A DNA stretch of 64,000 bases from Paracoccus sp. N5 (GCF_000371965.1 NZ_AQUO01000001.1:1372001-1436000), one strand, 5' to 3'; shown: positions 47,397-57,243, numbered from the stretch's first letter. The notes: generated from the sequence alone by a model not told the origin. A program made the numbers and translations.

Positions 47397-50300
47397 CTGG
47401 CAAGGCGGCCTTTACGCCCTGCCCTGCGGTGCCGATTTCGCCGGCGCCTTTGCCGAGGGGCTGATCGCGCGGATGCGCCACCGCCCGCCGCAGGACATGG
47501 CGCGGGTGACGGTCTATGCCAACGCCGGCCAGTCGCTGCTGGCGTTGCGCGATGCGCTGGTCTGGCGCGGGCCGCTGGTGCTGCCGCGGCTGCGGCTGAT
47601 CGGCGACATCGGCGGCGGCGCGGCGACCGCGCCCTTGGCCCGACGGCTGGAGCTGGGTCGGCTGATCGACGCCGCGCTGCGCGCCCAGCCCGACCTGGCG
47701 CAGGGCCAGTCGGTGCCGGAACTCGCGGCCTCGCTGGCCGGGCTGATGGCCGAGATGCAGCTGGAAGGGCTGGATGCCACGGCGCTGGATCGCATCGACG
47801 CCAGCGAACACGCCCAGCACTGGGGCCGGGCGCTGGCCTTCCTGAAGATCGCCGCTGGCTACTACCTGACCGACCCGCCGCAGGACCGCGAGAGCCGCCA
47901 GCGCGCCGCGGCCGAGCGGCTGGCGGCCGCCTGGGCGCGGGGCGAGATGCTGCCCGAGGGGCCGGTGCTGGTCGCCGGCTCGACCGGCTCGCATGGCGCG
48001 ACGCGGGATTTCATGCGCGCCGTTGCCCGGCTGCCGATGGGCGCCGTGGTGCTGCCCGGTTTCGACCCCGACCTGCCGCAGCCGGTCTGGGACAGCCTCG
48101 ACGCCCGGGCCGAGGATCACCCGCAGGCCCGCTATGCGCCCTTCCTGGCCGAATTCGGCCCGCCGCGCGCCTGGCTGCCGGATGCAGCCCCCGATCCCGC
48201 GCGCAACCGACTGATTTCCCTGGCGCTTCGCCCTGCCCCGGTCACCGACCAATGGATCACCGAGGGCCCGGCGTTGGGCCCCTTGCCGCCCGCCACCGCG
48301 AACCTGACCCTGATCGAGGCCGAGCAGCCCGGGCAAGAGGCCGAGGCCATCGCCCTCATCATCCGCCAGGCGGTGGAACGCGCCGAGCCCGTCACCCTGA
48401 TCGCCGCCGACCGCATGCTGACCCGGCGCGTGCAATCGGCGCTGGACCGCTGGGGCATCATCCCGGACGACTCGGCCGGCCAGCCCCTGCCCCTGACCGC
48501 GCCGGGCCTGTTCCTGCGCCATATCGCCGACCTCAACGGGGCCGAGCTGATGATCGACGGGCTGTTGGTGCTGCTGAAGCATCCGGTCACCGCGACCGGC
48601 CTGGGCGCCGACTACCGCCGTGATCACAACCGCCACAGCCGTGACCTGGAGCTGGCGCTGCGCCGCAATGGCCCGGCCTTTCCCGATGGCGCGGCCCTGC
48701 GCCAATGGGCCGAGCGCGGCGACGAGAAAAGCAAGCCCTGGGCGCTGTGGCTGGCCGGTCTGCTGGACCGGATCGTGCCCCTGGCCCGCGACCGCGCGCC
48801 GCGCCCGCTGGCGGCGCGGCTCTCCGAATTGCGTGCCCTGGCCGAGGATCTGGCCGCCGGTCCGGGCGGCAGCGCCGATGCCTCCGAGCTTTGGGGCAAG
48901 GCCGCCGGCGGTCTGGCGCGCAGCGTGCTGGACCATCTGGCCGCCCATGCCGCCCTGGGCCACGACCTGCGCCCGGCCGAGTTCCGCGATCTGCTGCACG
49001 GGGAATTGCAGGCCCAGGCGGTGCGTCAGGACGTGGCCGCGCATCCGCTGGTCCGCTTCCGCGGCCCGCGCGAGGCCCGCTCCGAGGCGGTGGGCCGGGT
49101 CATCCTGGCCGGCCTGAACGAGGGCGGCTGGCCGCAGGCCCTGCCCCCGGACCCGTGGCTGTCGCGGCCGATGCGGCTGGCGGCCGGCCTGACCCTGCCC
49201 GAGCGGCGTGTGGGCCTGTCGGCGCATGACTTCCAGCAGGCCGCCGGCGCCGCGCAGGTGATCCTGACCCGCGCCCGCCGCGATGCCGAGGCCGAGACCA
49301 TTCCGGCGCGCTGGCTGAACCGGCTGACCAACCTGCTGGGCGGCCTGACCGCGCAGGACGGCCCCCGCGCCCTGGCCGAGATGCGCGCGCGCGGTCAGGG
49401 CTGGCTGGACCTGGCCGAGGCCCAGGCCCGGCCGGTGCAGCGGCTGCCCAGGGCCGCGCGGCCCTCGCCGATCCCGCCCGCCCCGGCGCTGGCGGAAATG
49501 TCGGTGACCGAGGTCCGGACGCTGATCCGCGACCCCTATGCCGTCTATGCCCGCCGCGTGCTGGGCTTGCGGGCGCTCGAGCCCTTGCGCCCCGAACCCG
49601 ACGCCGCCGACCGCGGCAATGCGCTGCACGAGATCATGGACCGCTTCCTGCGCGGCCTGCCCGACCTGCCGGAAACCCCCGAGGTGATGCGCGACCGCCT
49701 GCTTGTGATCACAGACGCGGTGCTGGCCGAACAGGTGCCCTGGCCCTCGGCCCGGCTGTTCTGGCGCGCGCGCATCGGTGGCGTCGCGGATCGGCTGATG
49801 GCGGACGAGGCGGTGCGGCTGCAACAGGGCCGCCCGGTGCTGGTCGAGACCCGTGGCGCGCTGGCGGTGCCCGGCGCCGATTTCCGCCTGACCGCGCGGC
49901 CCGACCGGCTGGACCGGCTGACGGATGGCCGGGTGCAGGTCTATGACTACAAATCCGGCAAGCCGCCAACCGACAAGCAGATCGCGCATTTCGACAAGCA
50001 GCTGCCGCTGGAGGCGGCAATGGTCGAGCTAGGCGGCTTTCCGCGCCTCGGCCCGGCCGAGGTCGCCGGCATCAGCTATATCCAGCTCGGTGGCGAGGGC
50101 AGGACCGAGCCGCGCGACTTCGGCCCCGGCCAAGCCCTTGAAACCTGGCAGGGTTTCGTGGCGCTGATCGGGCTTTACCTGCGCGGCGAGCGCGGCTTTA
50201 CCGCCCGCCTGGCGATGGAGCGCAGCGACCATGCCAGCGATTACGACCACCTGTCGCGGCACGGCGAATGGGACGCCAGCGAAGCCGCCGTCGAGGAAAG

Positions 50301-53300
50301 ATTCGCCGATGATTGACTTCGACGAGGCGACGCTGGCGCAGGTGCGGGCGGCGGAACCCCTGCGCTCGACCTGGCTCACCGCCAATGCGGGCTCCGGCAA
50401 GACCCGGGTGCTGACCGACCGGGTGGCGCGGCTTCTGCTGGCCGGGACGGCGCCGGAACGCATCCTGTGCCTGACCTATACCAAGGCCGCCGCCAGCGAG
50501 ATGCAGAACCGCCTGCTGAAGCGCCTGGGCGAATGGGCCATGCTGCCCGAGCCCGCGCTGCGCGCCGAACTGGCGCGGCTGGGCGAAACAGCCGCCCCCG
50601 ACCTGCCCGCCGCGCGGCGGCTGTTCGCGCGGGCCATCGAGACGCCGGGCGGGCTGAAGGTGCAGACCATCCACAGCTTCTGCGCCGGTGTCTTGCGCCG
50701 CTTTCCGATCGAGGCCGGCGTGCCGCATGGCTTCACCGAACTCGACGACCGCAGCGCCGCGCTGATCCGCGCCGAGATCATCGAGGACATGGCGCATGAG
50801 GATCATCCCGCCTTGCAAGACCTGCTGGCGCTGCATTCGGGCGAGAAGCTCGACGCTTTCCTGGCCGGTCTGCGGGGGTTCGATGCCCCCGCGGACCGGG
50901 ACGCGCTCTGGGCGGCCTGCGGTCTGGCCCCGGACGCCGACATGGCCGGGCTGCTGGCCCAGACCTTCGCGGATGGCGCGCGGGTGATCCCGGCGCTGAT
51001 CCCGCATCTGCTGAAATCGGGACCCAACGACCAGAAGGCGGCGGCGAAGCTGGCGGCCGGCGACTGGGCGCAGCCGGGCGCGGCGGAACTCGCGATCCTG
51101 GAATCGGTGCTGCTGAACGGGGCAGGGGCCAAGGAGCCCTTTGCGCCGAAATACGACAGCTTCCCGACCAAGGCGCTGCGCAGCGGCCCCTGCGCCGGGC
51201 TGATGGACGACCTGGCGATCCTGATGGAGCGGGTGGCCGATGCCCGCCTGCCGCGCATCGCCCTGGCCCATGCCCAGAAAACCCTGGCGCTGCACCGCTT
51301 CGGCCACGCCTTCCTGTCCCGCTATCGCGCGCAGAAGGCGGCGGGCGGGCATCTGGACTTCGACGACCTGATCGAGCGCACGGCGCGGCTCTTGTCCGAA
51401 GGCAGCATGGCGCAATGGGTGCTGTTCCGGCTGGACGGCGGCATCGACCACATCCTGGTCGATGAGGCGCAGGACACCAGCCCGGCGCAATGGCAGGTGA
51501 TCCAGCGCCTGACCGACGAATTCACCGCCGGGCAGGGCGCGCGTGATCACATGCGCAGCCTTTTCGTGGTCGGCGACCCGAAACAGTCGATCTACAGCTT
51601 CCAGGGCGCCGACATCGCCGTTTTCGAGGCGCGCCGCGCCGGTTTCGCCGCCGGGTTCGAGGCGGTCGAGCAACCGATGCAGGTGCTGGAGCTGCGCCAT
51701 TCCTTCCGCAGCTCGCCCGCCATCCTGTCGCTGGTCGACCAGGTCTTTGCCGGCGATGCGGCGCGGGGCCTGGGCGACCCGCCGCAGCACCGCGCCTTTC
51801 GCGCCGCCATGCCCGGCCGGGTCGACCTGTGGCCGGCGATCCCCAAGCCCGAGAAGCCCGCGCCCGGCGACTGGACCGACCCGGTGGACAAGCCGGCCGA
51901 GAACGCGGAGACCACGCAGCTGGCCCGCGCCATTGCCGAAGGCATCGCCCAGATGCTGGGCCAGCCGATCCTGGACGGCAAGACCGGCGCGGTGCGCCGC
52001 ATCCGGGCCGGCGATGTGCTGATCCTGGTGCAGCGCCGCTCGGACCTGTTCGCCGAGATCATCGCGGCGCTGAAATCCGCCGGCCTGCCGGTCGCCGGCG
52101 CCGACCGGCTGAAGCTGGGCGGCGAGATCGCGGTGCAGGACATCCGCGTGCTGCTCTCGGCGCTCGCCACGCCCGAGGACGACCTGTCGCTGGCCGCCGT
52201 CCTGCGCTCGCCGCTGTTCGGCCTCAGCGAGGAACAGCTTTACCGCCTGGCCCGCGGCCGCAAGCGCGGCGAATACCTGTGGCGGCGGCTGCGCGATTCG
52301 GGCCATCGCGAGGCGGTCGAGATCCTGTCGGACCTGATGGGCCAGACCGGCTTCCTGCGCCCCTATGACCTGATCCAGCGCCTGCTGATCCGCCATGGCG
52401 GCCGCGCGCGGCTGATCGCGCGGTTGGGCCCCGAGGCACAGGACGGCATCGACGAGCTTCTGTCGCAGGCGCTGCGTTATGAAGCCAGCGAGACGCCTTC
52501 GCTGACCGGCTTCCTGGTCTGGCTGGCCGGCGGCGATGTCGAGGTGCGCCGCCAGCCCGGCAGCGCCGGCGATGGCGAGGGGCTGATCCGGGTGATGACC
52601 GTGCATGGCTCGAAGGGGCTGGAAAGCCCCATCGTCATCATGCCCGATTGCGCCAAGCGCCGCGCCCCCCGCGAGGCGCCGGTGCTGCCGGGCGCGGATG
52701 GCCTGGCGCTGTGGCGCGGCCGCAAGGGTGAGCGGCCGGACCCGGTCGAGGCACTGGCCGAGGAACAGACCCGCCGCCAGCTCGAGGAAAGGAAGCGCCT
52801 GCTCTATGTCGGCCTGACCCGGGCCGAAAGCTGGCTGATCGTCGCCGCGGCCGGCGAGACCGATGCCGAAAGCTGGCATGGCATGGTCGAGGCCGGCTTT
52901 GCCCGCAGCACCTTGGCTGAGCGCCGCATCCCGTCGCCCTGGGGCGAGATCCGGCGCCTGGAATGGGGCGACTGGCCCGAGGCGGCGCCCGCCAGCCCGC
53001 CCCGGACCCGGCCCGTGGCCGAGGTGCCCGACTGGTTGTCGGCACCGCTGCCGCCGGTGCCCGTGAAGCGGCGCCCGGTGGCGGCGTCGGCCCTGGGCGG
53101 CGCCAAGGTGATCGGCGGCGGGGCAGGGGATGGCGATGCCGCGATGCTGTTCGGCACCCGGCTGCACCTGCTTCTGGAGCATCTGCCCGGCCGCGACCCC
53201 GCCCAATGGCCGGCGCTGGCCCGCGACCTGCTGGCCGATGCCGAGGGCGGGCTGCCCGGCCCGGACGAGCTGGCGCAGCTGATTTCGGAGGCCCGCGCCG

Positions 53301-53434
53301 TGACCGAGGCGCCCGAGCTTTCCCAGGTCTTCGCCCTGCCCGAAGGCGCCGCGCTTTTCCGCGAACTGGCACTGGCTGCGCCGGTGCCGGGCCTTGGCAT
53401 GGTGCTGGGCCAGATCGACCGGCTTGTGATCACA
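46915..53434 (+). repeat. Six scattered copies of GTGATCACA
   Basis: Copies lie at 46915-46923, 47019-47027, 48620-48628, 49705-49713, 51543-51551 and 53426-53434, all in murU, addB and addA and all with the trailing A on the plus strand. The only other GTGATCAC in the window is near 13630. Three encode Val-Ile-Thr with the rare codon ACA, three encode Arg-Asp-His with CGT-GAT instead of the favoured CGC-GAC. Confidence 0.7.
47389..50316 (+). CDS. addB: Double-strand break repair protein AddB
   Basis: A 975-residue subunit of the alphaproteobacterial AddAB helicase-nuclease. It has an inactive helicase-like body (VLVAGSTGSHGATRDFM, EAEQPGQEAEAIALIIR, LNEGGWPQ) and a C-terminal RecB-family nuclease (TARPDRLDRL, VYDYKSGKPPTDKQI). 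No cysteine cluster is seen around the nuclease, unlike Bacillus AddB. The start is the GTG overlapping the murU end. Confidence 0.92.
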   Translation: MFDWQGGLYALPCGADFAGAFAEGLIARMRHRPPQDMARVTVYANAGQSLLALRDALVWRGPLVLPRLRLIGDIGGGAATAPLARRLELGRLIDAALRAQPDLAQGQSVPELAASLAGLMAEMQLEGLDATALDRIDASEHAQHWGRALAFLKIAAGYYLTDPPQDRESRQRAAAERLAAAWARGEMLPEGPVLVAGSTGSHGATRDFMRAVARLPMGAVVLPGFDPDLPQPVWDSLDARAEDHPQARYAPFLAEFGPPRAWLPDAAPDPARNRLISLALRPAPVTDQWITEGPALGPLPPATANLTLIEAEQPGQEAEAIALIIRQAVERAEPVTLIAADRMLTRRVQSALDRWGIIPDDSAGQPLPLTAPGLFLRHIADLNGAELMIDGLLVLLKHPVTATGLGADYRRDHNRHSRDLELALRRNGPAFPDGAALRQWAERGDEKSKPWALWLAGLLDRIVPLARDRAPRPLAARLSELRALAEDLAAGPGGSADASELWGKAAGGLARSVLDHLAAHAALGHDLRPAEFRDLLHGELQAQAVRQDVAAHPLVRFRGPREARSEAVGRVILAGLNEGGWPQALPPDPWLSRPMRLAAGLTLPERRVGLSAHDFQQAAGAAQVILTRARRDAEAETIPARWLNRLTNLLGGLTAQDGPRALAEMRARGQGWLDLAEAQARPVQRLPRAARPSPIPPAPALAEMSVTEVRTLIRDPYAVYARRVLGLRALEPLRPEPDAADRGNALHEIMDRFLRGLPDLPETPEVMRDRLLVITDAVLAEQVPWPSARLFWRARIGGVADRLMADEAVRLQQGRPVLVETRGALAVPGADFRLTARPDRLDRLTDGRVQVYDYKSGKPPTDKQIAHFDKQLPLEAAMVELGGFPRLGPAEVAGISYIQLGGEGRTEPRDFGPGQALETWQGFVALIGLYLRGERGFTARLAMERSDHASDYDHLSRHGEWDASEAAVEERFADD

Positions 53435-53677
53435 GGGGACCGGCTACTGGCGGTGGACTACAAGTCGAACCGCGAGGTGCCCGTCGGCCCCGGAGACGTG
53501 CCGCTGGGCATCCTGCGCCAGATGGCCGCCTATCGCGCCGCGCTGCGGGCGATCTGGCCCGGCCACCGGATCGAGATGGCCGTGCTGTGGACGGCGACGC
53601 GCAGCCTGATGCCGCTGCCCGACGCGCAGCTGGATGCGGTGCTGGCGGCCCTTGACCCCGGTGCCGCGGGTGCCTAG
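50309..53677 (+). CDS. addA: Double-strand break repair helicase-nuclease AddA
   Basis: A 1122-residue UvrD-family protein. Walker A TANAGSGKTRVL, LCLTYTKAAASEM, HSFCAGVLRRFP, Walker B LVDEAQDTSPAQWQ, GDPKQSIYSFQGAD, TVHGSKGLE and LLYVGLTRAE are the helicase motifs, and the C-terminal nuclease has LLAVDYKSNRE. It processes broken DNA ends for RecA with AddB. The ATG lies inside the end of addB. Confidence 0.95.
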   Translation: MIDFDEATLAQVRAAEPLRSTWLTANAGSGKTRVLTDRVARLLLAGTAPERILCLTYTKAAASEMQNRLLKRLGEWAMLPEPALRAELARLGETAAPDLPAARRLFARAIETPGGLKVQTIHSFCAGVLRRFPIEAGVPHGFTELDDRSAALIRAEIIEDMAHEDHPALQDLLALHSGEKLDAFLAGLRGFDAPADRDALWAACGLAPDADMAGLLAQTFADGARVIPALIPHLLKSGPNDQKAAAKLAAGDWAQPGAAELAILESVLLNGAGAKEPFAPKYDSFPTKALRSGPCAGLMDDLAILMERVADARLPRIALAHAQKTLALHRFGHAFLSRYRAQKAAGGHLDFDDLIERTARLLSEGSMAQWVLFRLDGGIDHILVDEAQDTSPAQWQVIQRLTDEFTAGQGARDHMRSLFVVGDPKQSIYSFQGADIAVFEARRAGFAAGFEAVEQPMQVLELRHSFRSSPAILSLVDQVFAGDAARGLGDPPQHRAFRAAMPGRVDLWPAIPKPEKPAPGDWTDPVDKPAENAETTQLARAIAEGIAQMLGQPILDGKTGAVRRIRAGDVLILVQRRSDLFAEIIAALKSAGLPVAGADRLKLGGEIAVQDIRVLLSALATPEDDLSLAAVLRSPLFGLSEEQLYRLARGRKRGEYLWRRLRDSGHREAVEILSDLMGQTGFLRPYDLIQRLLIRHGGRARLIARLGPEAQDGIDELLSQALRYEASETPSLTGFLVWLAGGDVEVRRQPGSAGDGEGLIRVMTVHGSKGLESPIVIMPDCAKRRAPREAPVLPGADGLALWRGRKGERPDPVEALAEEQTRRQLEERKRLLYVGLTRAESWLIVAAAGETDAESWHGMVEAGFARSTLAERRIPSPWGEIRRLEWGDWPEAAPASPPRTRPVAEVPDWLSAPLPPVPVKRRPVAASALGGAKVIGGGAGDGDAAMLFGTRLHLLLEHLPGRDPAQWPALARDLLADAEGGLPGPDELAQLISEARAVTEAPELSQVFALPEGAALFRELALAAPVPGLGMVLGQIDRLVITGDRLLAVDYKSNREVPVGPGDVPLGILRQMAAYRAALRAIWPGHRIEMAVLWTATRSLMPLPDAQLDAVLAALDPGAAGA

Positions 53678-53728
53678 CTCTTGGGGACATTCCTGCCGGA
53701 TCCCTCCGGCATTGCGCAGGAGCATCCC

Positions 53729-54052
53729 ATGGCCAAGACCCAAGCCGTTACCGACGCCGATTTCGACAGCGAAGTGCGCCAGTCCGCGACCCCCGTCGTC
53801 GTGGATTTCTGGGCGGAGTGGTGCGGCCCCTGCCGGCAGATCGGCCCCTCGCTGGAAGAGCTGGCGGCCGAGTACCAGGGCCGCGTCAAGATCGTCAAGG
53901 TGAACGTGGACGAGAACCCGGAAAGCCCGGCCGCCCTGGGCGTGCGCGGCATCCCGGCGCTGTTCCTGTTCAAGGACGGCCAGGTGGTCTCGAACAAGAT
54001 CGGCGCCGCGCCCAAGGCCGCGCTGAAGGCCTGGATCGACGATTCGATCTGA
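53729..54052 (+). CDS. trxA: Thioredoxin
   Basis: A 107-residue protein with the active site FWAEWCGPCRQIGP (C32, C35), KVNVDENP and the cis-proline region GIPALFLFKDG. It lies 51 bases after addA, following a TGCCGGA/TCCGGCA hairpin at 53694-53711, and has an AGGAG ribosome site. Confidence 0.95.
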   Translation: MAKTQAVTDADFDSEVRQSATPVVVDFWAEWCGPCRQIGPSLEELAAEYQGRVKIVKVNVDENPESPAALGVRGIPALFLFKDGQVVSNKIGAAPKAALKAWIDDSI

Positions 54053-54085
54053 TCGGGGCGGAATTTCGGAAAAGCGGGCGGCGGG

Positions 54086-54988
54086 TCAGATCGGCCAGCC
54101 GCCCTTTCGCATGGCGGCTAGGATGCGGTCGGGCGCCTCGGGGCGGCTGGCGTTGATCGACTGCTCTTGCAGGAACCACCACAGATAGCGGGCGTAATCC
54201 GGGGCGTGGTGCTCGGCCGCCGCCAGCGCCGGATCTGCGCCCAGATCGGCCACGTTCAGCCCGATATGGTGAAAGTCGATCTGCCCGAACAGCACCACCG
54301 GCTTGCCGAGGATATAGCCGTCGAAACCGACGCCGCTGTTCTGCGTCGCGACGAAGGCGCAGTCGCGCAAGAGCCGGCCCGTGTCGCCGCCGATGCGCAG
54401 GTTCGGGTGGCGCCTGGCCAGCCGGGCCAGGGCGGCATGGTCGGCGGCATCGTAGCTTTCCCTGGGGTGCAGGGTCGCGACGGTGGGCCGGCCGGTGGCG
54501 GCGACATGCTCCAGCATCTGGACCGGGCTCATGGTCTGGAACGAGCGGCAGCGGCGGATATGGCCCTGCAGCGGCACCAGCACCGGCCCCGTCCGCGTGG
54601 GCGGCGGGCCGGGCAGCACCCGGGCACGCAGGGCGCGGGCGAAATCCTCGGCGGGGGCAGGGTTCACCATCGCCGGGTCGAAGCGGGCCTGCGCCACCCG
54701 GAAGCGCCAGCGCTGCTGCGTGGCCTCGATGCGCCAGAACGGATAGTGATAGGCGCGGCGAAAGCTCAGCGCCCGGTCATGCGTCGGCGGCTGCATGTGA
54801 AACAGCGCATAGCCGTCGCGGCGGGGCGCGATGCGGCGCGCCTCGGGGCCGGTCTCGTGCCATTCGACGCGCCAGCCCTGCGCTTCCACCGCCGCCCTGA
54901 GCAGGTTCAGGAAATTCATCTTGCCCGCCCGCGTCATGCGCAGCAGCGGACCTTCCAGGTAGACGCGCAGGATCGGGGCGTGACTCAT
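54086..54988 (-). CDS. Capsule/polysaccharide-type protein of unknown role
   Basis: A 300-residue protein. The C-terminal half (TLHPRESYDAADHAALARLA, FVATQNSGVGFDGYILGKPVVLFGQIDFHHIG) resembles Kdo-transferase-like or KpsC/KpsS-type capsule proteins with a GT-B-like sugar nucleotide site. The N-terminal half (WHETGPEARR, GYALFHMQPPTHDRAL) is unassigned. No capsule genes are nearby. Convergent with trxA. Confidence 0.65.
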   Translation of the reverse strand: MSHAPILRVYLEGPLLRMTRAGKMNFLNLLRAAVEAQGWRVEWHETGPEARRIAPRRDGYALFHMQPPTHDRALSFRRAYHYPFWRIEATQQRWRFRVAQARFDPAMVNPAPAEDFARALRARVLPGPPPTRTGPVLVPLQGHIRRCRSFQTMSPVQMLEHVAATGRPTVATLHPRESYDAADHAALARLARRHPNLRIGGDTGRLLRDCAFVATQNSGVGFDGYILGKPVVLFGQIDFHHIGLNVADLGADPALAAAEHHAPDYARYLWWFLQEQSINASRPEAPDRILAAMRKGGWPI

Positions 54989-55072
54989 GGCCGGCAGGCT
55001 AGCGGTGCCGTGCGGGTTGCGAAAGGGGCGGGGCGGTCATATCTGAGCCGCAACAGGAATGCGGAGAGCACC

Positions 55073-55627
55073 ATGGCGCAGGAGAAGTTTCCCGGCTGGC
55101 ACGGCACCACCATCCTGGCGGTGCGGCGCGGCGGCAAGGTCGTCGTCGCCGGCGACGGCCAAGTCAGCGTCGGCCAGACGGTGATGAAGGGCACGGCGCG
55201 CAAGGTGCGCCGGCTGAAGCCGGGCGGGCATGACGTGGTGGTGGGCTTCGCCGGCTCGACCGCCGATGCCTTCACCCTGCTCGAGCGGCTGGAGAAGAAG
55301 CTGGAGGCGGCGCCCGGACAACTGGCGCGGGCCTGCGTCGATCTGGCCAAGGACTGGCGCATGGACAAGTATCTGCGCAATCTCGAGGCCATGCTGATCG
55401 TCACCGACGGGCGCGAGATCTTTGTCGTGACCGGCGCCGGCGACGTGCTGGAGCCCGAGCATGACGTGGCCGCCATCGGCTCGGGCGGGAACTACGCGCT
55501 GGCAGCGGCGCGCGGGCTGATGGAAAGCGACCTGGATGCCGAGGCGGTGGCGCGGCGCGCCATGGCGATCGCGGCGGACATCTGCGTCTATACCAATGGC
55601 AACCTGACGGTCGAGGTTCTGGGCTGA
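55073..55627 (+). CDS. hslV: ATP-dependent protease subunit HslV
   Basis: A 184-residue proteasome-like peptidase. The catalytic threonine is T12 after an 11-residue propeptide (MAQEKFPGWHG), as in alphaproteobacteria; SVRRGG-like, AGDGQVSVGQTVMKG, GFAGSTADAFTLLERLE and IGSGGNYALAAARGL are conserved. It works with HslU, 85 bases downstream. Confidence 0.95.
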   Translation: MAQEKFPGWHGTTILAVRRGGKVVVAGDGQVSVGQTVMKGTARKVRRLKPGGHDVVVGFAGSTADAFTLLERLEKKLEAAPGQLARACVDLAKDWRMDKYLRNLEAMLIVTDGREIFVVTGAGDVLEPEHDVAAIGSGGNYALAAARGLMESDLDAEAVARRAMAIAADICVYTNGNLTVEVLG

Positions 55628-55683
55628 GGGGGCTCTGCCCCCGTCCTTCGGACTCCCCCGGGGTATTTGGGAAACGGAGAAAG
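55626..55683 (+). repeat. Intergenic palindromic repeat with GGGTATTTGG core
   Basis: GGGGGCTCTGCCCCC, then a TCC-TTCG-GGA mini-hairpin, then CCCCCGGGGTATTTGGGAAA and CGGAGAAAG. It lies between hslV and hslU. The last part recurs at 41351-41373 and on the minus strand at 26622-26693. Elements of this form are numerous between genes in Rhodobacterales. Confidence 0.7.
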
Positions 55684-55711
55684 CCTTTTCCCGGCATGAG
55701 AAAGGTTCGAG

Positions 55712-57010
55712 ATGAGTGACCTGACACCGCGCGAGATCGTGTCCGAGCTGGACCGGTTCATCATTGGCCAGAAGGACGCCAAGCGCGCCGTGGCCGTGGC
55801 GCTGCGCAACCGCTGGCGGCGCCGGCAGTTGGGCGACGACCTGAGGGACGAGGTCTATCCCAAGAACATCCTGATGATCGGCCCGACCGGCGTCGGCAAG
55901 ACCGAGATCAGCCGCCGGCTGGCCAAGCTGGCCCGCGCACCGTTTCTGAAGGTCGAGGCGACCAAGTTCACCGAGGTCGGCTATGTCGGCCGCGACGTCG
56001 AGCAGATCATCCGCGACCTGGCCGATGCCGCCATCGTCGAGACCCGCGAGCGCATGCGCGAGGAGGTCAAGGCCCGCGCCCACAAGTCGGCCGAGGATCG
56101 CGTCGTCGCGGCCCTGGCGGGCGAAGGCGCGCGCGAGCAGACCAAGCAGATGTTCCGCGACAAGCTGAAGCGCGGCGAGTTGGACGACACCGTGATCGAG
56201 CTGGAGGTGCAGGACAATTCCAACCCCTTCGGCATGATGGAGGTGCCGGGCCAGCCGATGGGCGGGATGATGGACCTGTCGGGGCTGATGAAGGCCTTTG
56301 GCGGCCGGCGGGTGCGGCGCAAGGTCAGCGTGGCCGAAAGCTATGAACTGCTGATCGCGGAAGAAGCCGACAAGCTTCTGGACGACGAGGCGGTGAAGGC
56401 CGCCGCGCTGGAGGCGGTGCAGGAAAACGGCATCGTCTTCATCGACGAGATCGACAAGGTGGCGACGCGCACCGATGCGCGCGGCGGCGACGTCTCGCGC
56501 GAGGGCGTGCAGCGCGACCTGCTGCCGCTGATCGAGGGCACCACGGTTTCCACCAAATACGGGCCGGTGAAGACCGACCATATCCTGTTCATCGCCTCGG
56601 GCGCCTTCCACATCGCCAAGCCCTCGGACCTGTTGCCGGAATTGCAGGGGCGCTTGCCGATCCGGGTGGAATTGCGCGCCCTGACCGAGGATGATTTCAT
56701 CCGCATCCTGACCGAGACCGACAATGCCCTGACCCGGCAATATACCGCGCTGATGGCGACCGAGGGCGTCACCGTCACCTTCGCCGAGGACGGCGTGCGG
56801 GCGCTGGCCCGGATCGCGGCCGAGGTGAACGGCTCGGTCGAGAACATCGGCGCGCGGCGGCTTTACACCGTCATCGAGCGGGTGTTCGAGGAGCTGTCCT
56901 TCAGCGCGCCCGACCGCTCGGGCGAGAGCGTGCTGGTCGATGCCGGCTTCGTCGAGACGCATCTGGGCGACCTCGCGCGCTCGACCGATCTGTCGCGTTA
57001 CGTGCTCTAG
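55712..57010 (+). CDS. hslU: ATP-dependent protease ATPase subunit HslU
   Basis: A 432-residue AAA+ unfoldase. LTPREIVSELDRFIIGQ start, P-loop MIGPTGVGKTE near residue 60, the inserted I domain, Walker B IVFIDEIDKVATR, DLLPLIEGTTVSTKYG and a C-terminal RYVL that docks into HslV. It pairs with hslV upstream. Confidence 0.96.
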   Translation: MSDLTPREIVSELDRFIIGQKDAKRAVAVALRNRWRRRQLGDDLRDEVYPKNILMIGPTGVGKTEISRRLAKLARAPFLKVEATKFTEVGYVGRDVEQIIRDLADAAIVETRERMREEVKARAHKSAEDRVVAALAGEGAREQTKQMFRDKLKRGELDDTVIELEVQDNSNPFGMMEVPGQPMGGMMDLSGLMKAFGGRRVRRKVSVAESYELLIAEEADKLLDDEAVKAAALEAVQENGIVFIDEIDKVATRTDARGGDVSREGVQRDLLPLIEGTTVSTKYGPVKTDHILFIASGAFHIAKPSDLLPELQGRLPIRVELRALTEDDFIRILTETDNALTRQYTALMATEGVTVTFAEDGVRALARIAAEVNGSVENIGARRLYTVIERVFEELSFSAPDRSGESVLVDAGFVETHLGDLARSTDLSRYVL

Positions 57011-57066
57011 CGGAACCGGCGGGTGCTTTCGCCGTTGTGCTGGCGGATAACGGACGAGGGCGCCCC

Positions 57067-57243
57067 ATGAGCTATATTCTCGGCATCATCATCTTCGCTT
57101 TGGATGTCTGGGCGATCGCCTCGATCATCAACACCAATGAGACCACCACGACCAAGCTGATCTGGATCGCGCTGGTCGCCATCCTGCCGGTGGTCGGGCT
57201 GATCATCTGGTGGCTGGCCGGGCCCAAGGCGAATTACGGCTAG
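57067..57243 (+). CDS. Small PLDc_N-type membrane protein
   Basis: A 58-residue protein with two hydrophobic helices (ILGIIIFALDVWAIASII, LIWIALVAILPVVGLIIWWL) and the PLDc_N pattern LPVVG-x2-IW. The function is unknown. The ATG at 57067 is preferred over an upstream in-frame start at 57037. Confidence 0.8.
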   Translation: MSYILGIIIFALDVWAIASIINTNETTTTKLIWIALVAILPVVGLIIWWLAGPKANYG

